DNA of 24,726 nt from an uncultured Nocardioides sp. GTDB lineage: Bacteria > Actinomycetota > Actinomycetes > Propionibacteriales > Nocardioidaceae. The stretch covers positions 1 through 24,726 of the forward strand of contig NZ_CAMPGZ010000031.1 in assembly GCF_946885725.1 (NCBI RefSeq). The letters run 5' to 3'. Position 1 is the first letter of the stretch; each line of letters starts with the position of its first letter. Positions 6,408-12,009 of this stretch are shown piece by piece. Both the position numbers and the translations under genes were made by a program. Under the pieces are notes generated by a model, which saw nothing but the letters and a program-made list of their open reading frames with translations, ran no database searches and had not been told where the DNA came from.

Positions 6408-6572
6408 TCACAGCGTGCGGGCGAGGACGAGTCGGGCCTGGAGGGCGGCTCGCTCCGCGCGACGCGCCTTGCGCCGGGCGATGACGAGCTGGTGACCCCG
6501 ACGGAGCTGCTCGGCCTCACTCAGGCGACGGGTGTGGTCCACCCGGGCCAGAGGGCTGTTTACGTACGACAT
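6408..6572 (-). CDS. 54-aa arginine-rich helical protein, copy 2 (tandem paralogue)
   Basis: A basic 54-aa protein, paralogue of the gene 81 bp downstream (33 of 54 residues identical, no gaps). The first residues differ (MSYVNSPLARVDHTRR), whereas the region from LRRGHQL (23-29) through RRAERAALQARL (37-48) is nearly constant, so the C-terminal half is under constraint. The start is secure: AAGGAG lies 6 nt before ATG 6572. The gene follows whiB7 in the same direction after a 208-bp C-rich, low-complexity gap. Co-regulation with whiB7, and thus induction by ribosome-targeting antibiotics, is an attractive inference but not shown. Two Shine-Dalgarno-equipped copies argue for real translated products. 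Confidence 0.75.
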   Translation of the reverse strand: MSYVNSPLARVDHTRRLSEAEQLRRGHQLVIARRKARRAERAALQARLVLARTL

Positions 6573-6780
6573 CGTCTTCTCCTTTGAAGGCGATCGGTGC
6601 TGCTGCTGATGGATGGTCGGTCTGCTGCTGGTCCTGCTGCGCTGCTGATGGTGCTGACTGTGCTGTGTCTTCCTGGGGTGCCGCTGGGGTGCTGCTGGGG
6701 TCCCGCTGGGACGAGGCTGGGAGGCCGGCTGTGATACCTGCTGCCAGCTGCTGTCCGGGCTGCCGGGAGTCCACCGGGAC
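6573..6780 (-). other. CAG-rich, G-poor transcribed gap after whiB7 (possible rut-like region)
   Basis: Read on the minus strand, this stretch is full of CAG, CCA and CAC units. In 6601-6720 I count 51 C against 29 G, and little can pair. Frames remain open only because such units contain no stops; codon third positions are often A, unlike real genes here. A C-rich, unstructured RNA is the typical Rho loading substrate. At its start, GAGTCC/GGACTC (6769-6784) forms a 6-bp hairpin over the whiB7 stop codon. Confidence 0.4.
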
Positions 6781-7068
6781 TCAGGCGGCCACCTCGTTCT
6801 TGCGGGGACGGCCGCGAGGCCGCTTGCGCGGGATGACCACACCCTGCGCGAACAGCTCGCCGCCCCAGACACCCCACGGCTCGCGACGCTCGAGAGCCCC
6901 GTTCAGGCACTCGATCCGCAGCGGGCAGTCCAGGCACATCGCCTTGGCCAGCTCCACGTCCTGGGGAGTCTCCGCGAAGAACAGCTCCGGGTCCTCACGA
7001 CGGCACGGCAGCTGTTCCTCGTCGACGTCGCTCGCACTGGCGAGCTTGTCGAGGACGCTGATACTCAT
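6781..7068 (-). CDS. whiB7: WhiB7 (WblC) antibiotic-resistance transcription activator
   Basis: A 95-aa WhiB-family iron-sulfur regulator. The four cluster ligands are C22, C45, C48 and C54 (C-x22-C-x2-C-x5-C). GVWGGE (66-71) is the WhiB turn that contacts sigma factor, and RKRPRGRPRK (81-90) contains the RGRPRK AT-hook that defines the WhiB7 subgroup. With the primary sigma factor it activates promoters with AT-rich DNA just before the -35, turning on intrinsic resistance genes when translation is inhibited. The start is certain: AGGAGGTGA precedes ATG 7068 by 4 nt. Gene context (uvrD2 behind, ABC1 kinase in front) is the conserved whiB7 locus. Its ~435-nt leader carries a uORF and terminator, described separately. 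Confidence 0.97.
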   Translation of the reverse strand: MSISVLDKLASASDVDEEQLPCRREDPELFFAETPQDVELAKAMCLDCPLRIECLNGALERREPWGVWGGELFAQGVVIPRKRPRGRPRKNEVAA

Positions 7069-7130
7069 CTCTTCACCTCCTGGGTGAGCTTGTCGTTCTG
7101 TGGGCCCGATCCCCGGTCGGAGAGGGGCTT

Positions 7131-7177
7131 GGGAAAACAAAGAGGCCGCGGATCCCGGGTTTCGGGTTCCGCGGCCT
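7131..7177 (-). terminator. Intrinsic terminator inside the whiB7 leader (attenuator)
   Basis: On the minus strand a 15-position stem (7177-7163 with 7157-7143; 14 pairs and one A-A mismatch) around a 5-nt loop is followed by CTTTGTTTTCCC. It begins 28 nt after the uORF stop codon and ends about 74 nt before the whiB7 start, so transcripts stopping here exclude whiB7. Its 5' arm overlaps the antiterminator element at 7174-7181. Confidence 0.88.
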
Positions 7178-7226
7178 GGAGGCGACCGATCGAGTGAAGG
7201 ACTCACTAAATCGGCGGACTCCAGGC
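7174..7226 (-). promoter_or_regulatory. Antiterminator pairing in the whiB7 leader
   Basis: GCCTGGAG (7226-7219), within the last codons of the uORF, is the exact complement of CTCCAGGC (7181-7174), which includes the first four bases of the terminator's 5' arm. The two structures exclude each other. A ribosome reaching the uORF stop would cover the first element and let the terminator form; a ribosome stalled earlier would leave it free to pair and allow read-through. The mechanism is inferred from known whiB7/wblC attenuation. Confidence 0.6.
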
Positions 7227-7436
7227 GGAGGTACCCGGGAACAGACCCTTGGCGTCGGCGACATCGGCAAGGCGGGCGTAACCGCACACACCGGTGCCCT
7301 GGACGCGCGTCGCGCCGGCCACAAGAGACACCACACCCTGGGTCACCGGGAGCGCGCGCACGGGCATGCGGTCGCGGGAGATCGAGGGCATGGTGATGCC
7401 AGCCGGCTGGCTGATCGTCCAGGTGGACTCGAACAT
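7206..7436 (-). CDS. whiB7 leader upstream ORF (76 aa)
   Basis: A 76-codon reading frame between the whiB7 promoter and its attenuator. A perfect ribosome site, AAGGAGG, stands 8 nt before ATG 7436, and codons end mostly in G or C, so it is truly translated. It ends in tandem stops, TAG TGA. The peptide starts MFESTWTISQPAGITMPSIS and has no signal peptide, membrane segment or known domain that I recognise. In Streptomyces wblC and mycobacterial whiB7, a translated uORF controls read-through of a downstream terminator (published uORF attenuation model); the arrangement here matches. Its translation state is probably the sensor, not the peptide, although the length and good codon use leave room for a peptide function. 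Confidence 0.8.
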   Translation of the reverse strand: MFESTWTISQPAGITMPSISRDRMPVRALPVTQGVVSLVAGATRVQGTGVCGYARLADVADAKGLFPGTSAWSPPI

Positions 7437-7509
7437 GTCGTGCACCTCCTTCGGTTCCTTGGGCGCGGGCCTTGCCAGGGCCGTATGCGCGGGCGTGCTG
7501 AGTGGAAGA

Positions 7510-7548
7510 AACGTACCCCCCAGGGGGTGTAAGCGGCAAACAATTTTC
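7510..7548 (-). promoter_or_regulatory. whiB7 promoter with AT-rich WhiB7-type element
   Basis: On the minus strand TTGCCG (7539-7534), 18 bp and TACGTT (7515-7510) form a -35/-10 pair. The bases directly before the -35 (AAAATTGT, 7548-7541) are AT-rich in otherwise GC-rich DNA, as required for WhiB7 autoactivation through its AT-hook; a second AT patch lies at 7562-7570. The spacer contains a C-run/G-run palindrome (7514-7528). The start would be near 7503, giving a leader of about 435 nt. Confidence 0.6.
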
Positions 7549-7570
7549 TGGGTATTTCCGCGAAAATTTT

Positions 7571-7702
7571 CCGCGCGCATCAACCCATGGCTCGAACGGG
7601 CTACGGAGAACCCCTCAATCCACCGTGAAACCGACGTCGGCCGGTTGTTCTGCAGGGGTCGTCGTGGCCTTGGAGCACGCGATCCGGGGCGAACGGACGG
7701 GC
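7571..7702. other. Gap between uvrD2 end and whiB7 promoter
   Basis: I see no gene and no clear terminator hairpin for uvrD2 here. Read-through from uvrD2 into the whiB7 leader is therefore possible, and the leader attenuator would screen it. Confidence 0.4.
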
Positions 7703-9829
7703 TCAGCTCCCGCTGTCGTCGCCCGCCGCCGCGACGACGGCGAGCACGTCGTCGGCGTACTTGCTCATCTTCGACTCACCGACGCCGTTGATCCGGCGCA
7801 GCGCCCTCGGGTCGGTCGGCTTGACCTCGGCGATGGCCTGCAGGGTGAGGTCGGTGAACACGACGTACGCCGGCACCTTCTCCTCCTGGGCGCGCTCGAT
7901 GCGCCAGGCCCGCAGTCGCTCGAACAGCTCCTCGTCGTAGGTGACGGGGCAGTCCTCGCAGCGGCCGACCTTGCGCTCGGCGGTCGAGGCGAGCGGCTTT
8001 CCGCAGCCGCGGCAGTGCGGGACGCCCTTGCGCTTGCGGCCGGGTCGTCCGGGGGCGGTGTCGGAGGCGACCTGCGGGCGCAGGCCGGTGAGGAACCGCG
8101 ACGGCTTGCGGCTGGCGCGCGAGCCGGGGTTGCGGGCCAGCGCCCAGGAGATGCGCAGGCCGCGGCGGGCGCGGGTCATCCCGACGTACAGCAGGCGGCG
8201 CTCCTCCTCCACAGCTTCGGGTCCCTCGGCGTAGACGATCGGCATCGTGCCCTCCTGCATGCCGACCAGGAAGACATGGTCCCACTCGAGCCCCTTGGCG
8301 GCGTGCAGCGTCGCGAGGGTGACGCCTTCGGCGACCGGCGCGTGCTGCTCGTGGGCGCGGCGGTCGAGGTCCTCGACGAACGCAGCCAGCGTGGCCGGCG
8401 GCCCGTCCGGTGCCTGTGCGGCCGTCGCGGCGAAGTCCTCGGCCTGGGACACGATCGCCTGCAGCGACTCCCAGCGGTCGCGGACGTTGCCCCGGCCGGT
8501 CGGTGCCTCGGGGCTCCAGCCCATGCCGGCGAGCACGGCGCGGACGTCGTCGGCGAGCGAGCCCTCGGCGAGGGCGCCGGTGTCGGAGGATGCGGCCCGG
8601 GCGTTGCCGCGCAGCAAGGTCACCGCCTGCTTGACCTCGGGACGGTCGAAGAACCGGGCCGCGCCGCGGATGACGTAGGGGATGCCGCGAGCGGCGAGGG
8701 CCTCTTCGTAGGCCTCGGACTGGGCGTTGATGCGGAACAGCACCGCGATCTCACGGGGCAGTACGCCGTCGCGGGTGAGCGCGAGGACGTCGGCCGCGAC
8801 CTGCTCGGCCTCGGCGACCTCGTCGGGGTGCTCGGCGTAGGCGACCTCGGGACCGCCCTCGCGCTGGGCGCGTAGCTGTACCCCGGCGCTCTTCGTGCCG
8901 GCGAGCAGCCGGTTTGCCGCAGCCACGACCTGCGGGGTGGACCGGTAGTTGCGGACCAGCTCGATCGAGGTGGTGCGCGCGAAGCGGCGCGGGAAGTCGG
9001 TGAGGTACGACGCGTTGGCGCCGGCGAAGGAGTAGATCGTCTGGGCGGGGTCGCCGACGACGCAGAGGTCGTCGCGGCCGCCGAGCCACAGGTCGAGCAG
9101 GGCGGACTGGATCGGGCTGACGTCCTGGAACTCGTCGACGACGAACCACTTGTACTGCCGCCGCACCTCCGCAGCGACGCGCTCGTCCTCGGTGAGCAGC
9201 GCGGCCGCGCAGAGCAGGACGTCCTCCATGTCCATCCGGCCCTGGTCGCGCTTGACGTCCTCGTAGGTGGCGAACACCCGCGCGACCGCCGCCGGGTCCT
9301 GCCCGGTCACCGCCCTCCCGCGCCGGGTGGCCACGGCGGCGTAGTCGTCGGGCCGGACGTTGCTGACCTTCGCCCACTCCACCTCGCCGGCGAGGTCGCG
9401 CAGCGTCGCCTGGTCGGTCTCGACGCGGTTGCGGCGCGCGGCGGTGCCGATCAGGCCGAGCTTGGACTCGATGAGCTGGGGCGGCTCGCCGCCGTACACC
9501 CGCGGCCAGAAGTAGCGCAGCTGACGCAGCGCCGCGGAGTGGAACGTCCGGGCCTGCACCCCTCCAGCGCCGAGTGCGCGCAGCCGGCCGCGCATCTCCC
9601 CCGCCGCGCGGGTGGTGAAGGTGACCGCGAGCACCTCCATCGGGTTGTAGACCCCGCTGGCCACGCCGTACGCGATCCGGTGGGTGATCGCCCGGGTCTT
9701 GCCGGTGCCGGCGCCGGCGAGCACCCGGACGGGTCCGCGGAGGGCGGTCGCCACCTGGCGCTGCTCGGGGTCGAGCGCGGCGAGCAGGTCGTCTGCGGAC
9801 GGACCGGGCGCCGAGGGCACAGGGGGCAT
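7703..9829 (-). CDS. uvrD2: UvrD2-type superfamily 1 DNA helicase with zinc motif and HRDC domain
   Basis: A 708-aa 3'-5' ATP-dependent DNA helicase used in DNA repair and replication. The motor is complete: Walker A AGAGTGKT (38-45), Walker B VVDEFQD, VVGDPAQTIYSFAGA (motif III), LVRNYRS (motif IV), TLHAAKGLEWDHVF (motif V) and LLYVGMTRAR (motif VI). After it come a tetracysteine motif (C606, C609, C624, C627) and a C-terminal HRDC domain (about 633-705). This layout is that of mycobacterial UvrD2, where the tetracysteine module links motor and HRDC domain; UvrD2 is essential in mycobacteria. ATG 9829 is chosen at the first family-like residues; GAGGAG lies 11 nt upstream, a rather long spacing. 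It is divergent from the mycoredoxin gene (64 bp), with a shared inverted repeat between. Confidence 0.95.
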   Translation of the reverse strand: MPPVPSAPGPSADDLLAALDPEQRQVATALRGPVRVLAGAGTGKTRAITHRIAYGVASGVYNPMEVLAVTFTTRAAGEMRGRLRALGAGGVQARTFHSAALRQLRYFWPRVYGGEPPQLIESKLGLIGTAARRNRVETDQATLRDLAGEVEWAKVSNVRPDDYAAVATRRGRAVTGQDPAAVARVFATYEDVKRDQGRMDMEDVLLCAAALLTEDERVAAEVRRQYKWFVVDEFQDVSPIQSALLDLWLGGRDDLCVVGDPAQTIYSFAGANASYLTDFPRRFARTTSIELVRNYRSTPQVVAAANRLLAGTKSAGVQLRAQREGGPEVAYAEHPDEVAEAEQVAADVLALTRDGVLPREIAVLFRINAQSEAYEEALAARGIPYVIRGAARFFDRPEVKQAVTLLRGNARAASSDTGALAEGSLADDVRAVLAGMGWSPEAPTGRGNVRDRWESLQAIVSQAEDFAATAAQAPDGPPATLAAFVEDLDRRAHEQHAPVAEGVTLATLHAAKGLEWDHVFLVGMQEGTMPIVYAEGPEAVEEERRLLYVGMTRARRGLRISWALARNPGSRASRKPSRFLTGLRPQVASDTAPGRPGRKRKGVPHCRGCGKPLASTAERKVGRCEDCPVTYDEELFERLRAWRIERAQEEKVPAYVVFTDLTLQAIAEVKPTDPRALRRINGVGESKMSKYADDVLAVVAAAGDDSGS

Positions 9830-9849
9830 TCGGGAACAATCTCCTCGCC

Positions 9850-9867
9850 GTCGGGTGTTGACCCGAC
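9850..9867. promoter_or_regulatory. Inverted repeat between uvrD2 and mycoredoxin genes
   Basis: GTCGGGT-GTTG-ACCCGAC is a perfect 7-bp inverted repeat centred in the 64-bp divergent gap. TACTGT (9874-9869, minus) could be the uvrD2 -10. A repressor bound here would affect both genes; no regulator is identified. Confidence 0.4.
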
Positions 9868-9893
9868 AACAGTAGACGTGAGGAAGGACAGCA

Positions 9894-10139
9894 ATGACGG
9901 CCGTGACGATGTACTCCACCCAGTGGTGTGGCTACTGCCACAGGCTGAAGAGCCAGCTGGACCGTGAAGGCGTCTCGTACGAGGTCGTCGACATCGAGCG
10001 CGTGCCTGAGGCGGCCGAGATCGTCGAGCGGGTGAACAACGGCAACCAGACCGTGCCGACGCTGGTCTACCCCGACGGTACGGCGCAGACGAACCCGTCG
10101 GTGGCCGAGGTCAAGGCGAAGCTCGCCGAGCTGAACTGA
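9894..10139 (+). CDS. mrx1: Mycoredoxin (glutaredoxin-like CxxC protein)
   Basis: An 81-aa thioredoxin-fold oxidoreductase. The active site is WCGYC (C12 and C15), the cis-proline segment is TVPTLVYPDG and the C-terminus has the NPSVAEVKAKL helix of glutaredoxin-like proteins. Actinobacteria lack glutathione; mycoredoxin-1 reduces mixed disulfides with mycothiol in the cytoplasm. Its place beside uvrD2 and whiB7 matches M. tuberculosis Rv3198A (recalled), which supports mycoredoxin over NrdH. A purine-rich site, AGGAAGGA, lies 4 nt before ATG 9894. Expression with uvrD2 from a shared 64-bp gap may link DNA repair and thiol stress, which is inference. Confidence 0.9.
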   Translation: MTAVTMYSTQWCGYCHRLKSQLDREGVSYEVVDIERVPEAAEIVERVNNGNQTVPTLVYPDGTAQTNPSVAEVKAKLAELN

Positions 10140-10151
10140 CGCCCGCCAGGC

Positions 10152-10177
10152 TGCCCGGGGCTACCAGGACCCGGGCA
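10152..10177. terminator. Hairpin shared by convergent mycoredoxin and nudC genes
   Basis: TGCCCGGG (10152-10159) pairs with CCCGGGCA (10170-10177) around a 10-nt loop, in the 21-bp gap and overlapping the nudC stop. No T-run, so bidirectional termination is only likely. Confidence 0.4.
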
Positions 10178-11108
10178 ATGGCCCGCCGTACCACGTCTCC
10201 ACGAGGCTGCGGCTGATCGAGACGCCGCCGGGCAGGACCAACGTGCCGGCCTCCGCCTCCGCCCGGATCTCCTCGCGCGTGAACCAGCGCGCGTGGCTGA
10301 TCTCGTCGCCGTCGACGCTGATGTCGGTCGTGCGTGCCCGCGCGAAGAAGCCGACCATCAGGCTCGCGGGGAACGGCCAGGGCTGGTTGCCGAAGTAGGT
10401 CACCTCCGCCACCTCGATGCCGACCTCCTCGGCGACCTCGCGCGCGACCGCGTGCTCGAGGGACTCGCCGGGCTCCACGAAGCCGGCCAGGGTCGAGTAG
10501 CGCCCCTCCGGCCAGTGCGGCTGCCGGCCGAGCAGGCAGCGGTCCTCGTCGTCGGTGACGACCATGATCACCGCGGGGTCGGTGCGCGGGAACTGCTGCC
10601 GTCCGCACTGGCTGCAGACCTTCAGGTGACCGGCGTCGCGGACCTCGAGCCGGCCCCCGCAGCGCGGGCAGTGCAGGTTCCTGCGGTGCCACTCCCCGAG
10701 CGCGACCGCGTGCACCAATAGCGCGGCCTCGTCCTCGTCCAGCCTCTGGATGAGCCCGCGCAGCACCTCCCCGCGCAAGCCTGCGGGCACCTCGTCGACC
10801 AGCACGGCGAACCGGACCGACCCGCTCTCCGGGTCCTGGCCGAGCAGGATGCGGGTGCCGGCGGGGGCGTCGGCCGGCGGAACCCAGCGCACCGTGCTGG
10901 CCTGCTCCTCGGTGTCCGGGACCAGCGGGCGGCCGCCGTCGAGCAGGAGCACCCGCGTGGTCGGGTCCTCCCACGCCCGGCTCAGCCACGCCTCATCGGT
11001 GCGGTGCAGCGCGACCCGCTCGTGCGCGTGCATCGACAGCGCGATCGGGGCGATGTGGGGGTACGAGGACAGCAGGTCGGCTCGGGCGAGCCGGGGCGAA
11101 CCGGTCAC
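10161..11108 (-). CDS. nudC: NAD+/NADH pyrophosphatase NudC (Nudix hydrolase)
   Basis: A 315-aa Nudix enzyme that cleaves NAD(H) to NMN(H) and AMP and, in the family, can remove NAD caps from RNA. The zinc ribbon is C147, C150, C165 and C168. The Nudix box runs from G209 to about 231 (GFVEPGES...REVAEEVGI) with its glutamates in place. The NudC-specific segment is NQPWPFPASLM (241-251); the usual SQPWPFP has Asn instead of Ser first. The start is GTG 11108, because TAGGGT (11115-11120) ends 6 nt before it and no Shine-Dalgarno is present. It is divergent from deoD, which uses the mirror-image leaderless promoter. Confidence 0.94.
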   Translation of the reverse strand: MTGSPRLARADLLSSYPHIAPIALSMHAHERVALHRTDEAWLSRAWEDPTTRVLLLDGGRPLVPDTEEQASTVRWVPPADAPAGTRILLGQDPESGSVRFAVLVDEVPAGLRGEVLRGLIQRLDEDEAALLVHAVALGEWHRRNLHCPRCGGRLEVRDAGHLKVCSQCGRQQFPRTDPAVIMVVTDDEDRCLLGRQPHWPEGRYSTLAGFVEPGESLEHAVAREVAEEVGIEVAEVTYFGNQPWPFPASLMVGFFARARTTDISVDGDEISHARWFTREEIRAEAEAGTLVLPGGVSISRSLVETWYGGPLPGSW

Positions 11109-11114
11109 GCCACG

Positions 11115-11120
11115 ACCCTA
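11115..11120 (-). promoter_or_regulatory. -10 box (TAGGGT) for leaderless nudC
   Basis: TAGGGT followed by 6 nt and GTG at 11108. It lies 27 bp from the oppositely directed TAGGGT of deoD. Confidence 0.55.
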
Positions 11121-11147
11121 CGGCCGTCCCCCTTCCCTCCCGGCCCC

Positions 11148-11153
11148 TAGGGT
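11148..11153 (+). promoter_or_regulatory. -10 box (TAGGGT) for leaderless deoD
   Basis: TAGGGT followed by 7 nt and GTG at 11161; no Shine-Dalgarno is visible. Confidence 0.55.
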
Positions 11154-11160
11154 GTCCGCC

Positions 11161-11889
11161 GTGAGCACGCACATCGGCGCCGACGCCGGACAGATCGCCC
11201 CCCACGTCCTGATGCCCGGCGACCCGCTGCGCGCGAAGTGGATCGCCGAGTCCTTCTTCGAGGACGCCGAGTGCTACTCGCAGGTGCGCGGGATGCTCGG
11301 CTACACCGGCACCTACCGCGGCGAGCGTGTGTCCGTGCAGGGCTCGGGCATGGGCCTGCCGTCGCTGTCGATCTACGCCACCGAGCTGCTCCGGGAGTAC
11401 GACGTACGCACGATCGTGCGTGTCGGCTCCTGCGGCGCGCTCACCGAGCGGCTCCGGCTGCGCGACCTGGTGATCGCGCAGGGCGCGTGCACGGACTCGT
11501 CGATGAACCGGATCCGGTTCGAGGGCTACGACTACGCGCCGATCGCCGACTACGGGCTGCTCCGGGCCGCCCACGACAGCGCGCTCTCGCGCGATCTGCC
11601 GGTCGACACCCACGTCGGACTGATCTTCTCGAGTGACTCCTTCTACCACCCGCGGCCCGAGCTGGCCGCGCGGATGGTCGGCTACGGCGTGCTCGCCGTC
11701 GAGATGGAGGCCAGCGCGCTCTACACCCTGGCCGCTCAGTACGGCGCCCGGGCGCTCGCGATCTGCACGGTCTCCGACCACATCGTCACCGGCGAGGAGA
11801 CGTCCTCGCAGGAGCGCGAGCAGACCTTCGGCGACATGGTGGAGATCGCGCTGGACGCGATGCTCGCCCAGCCCGCACCCGTGCGCTGA
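11161..11889 (+). CDS. deoD: Purine-nucleoside phosphorylase, DeoD type
   Basis: A 242-aa enzyme for phosphorolysis of purine (deoxy)nucleosides to base and (deoxy)ribose-1-phosphate in salvage. It aligns with E. coli DeoD almost residue for residue: phosphate-site G20, R24, R43, R87 and S90 are at the same numbers; the ribose-site EME is at 181-183 and the catalytic aspartate is D206 in SDHIVTGEE (205-213). The hexameric class is therefore expected. GTG 11161 is chosen from the leaderless promoter and the family N-terminus (STHIGADAGQIAPHVLMPGD). As I recall, mycobacteria carry no deoD between nudC and adnB, so it appears to be a local insertion; codon use is like its neighbours. Confidence 0.95.
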   Translation: MSTHIGADAGQIAPHVLMPGDPLRAKWIAESFFEDAECYSQVRGMLGYTGTYRGERVSVQGSGMGLPSLSIYATELLREYDVRTIVRVGSCGALTERLRLRDLVIAQGACTDSSMNRIRFEGYDYAPIADYGLLRAAHDSALSRDLPVDTHVGLIFSSDSFYHPRPELAARMVGYGVLAVEMEASALYTLAAQYGARALAICTVSDHIVTGEETSSQEREQTFGDMVEIALDAMLAQPAPVR

Positions 11890-11932
11890 GGGTCCGCCGG
11901 CGGCCCGCTGAGGGTTCGGCGAGAGGTCACTT

Positions 11933-11944
11933 GTGTCGCGACAC
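11933..11944. repeat. 12-bp perfect palindrome in the deoD-adnB gap
   Basis: GTGTCGCGACAC is a perfect palindrome in the 120-bp gap between convergent deoD and adnB. There is no T-run, so it is not a classic terminator. The gap holds nothing else I recognise. Confidence 0.35.
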
Positions 11945-12009
11945 GCCGCCCACTGCGCTGAATAACTGACTCCTCGGCGTTGAGCCCCACGGGCGAGAAA
12001 CCATTGCGG

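Noticed and set aside
6517..6774. Gln/Ser/Pro-rich frame after whiB7
   Set aside because: Open only because of CAG-type repeats; A-ending codons, no ribosome site, and it runs out of frame into the secure 54-aa gene.
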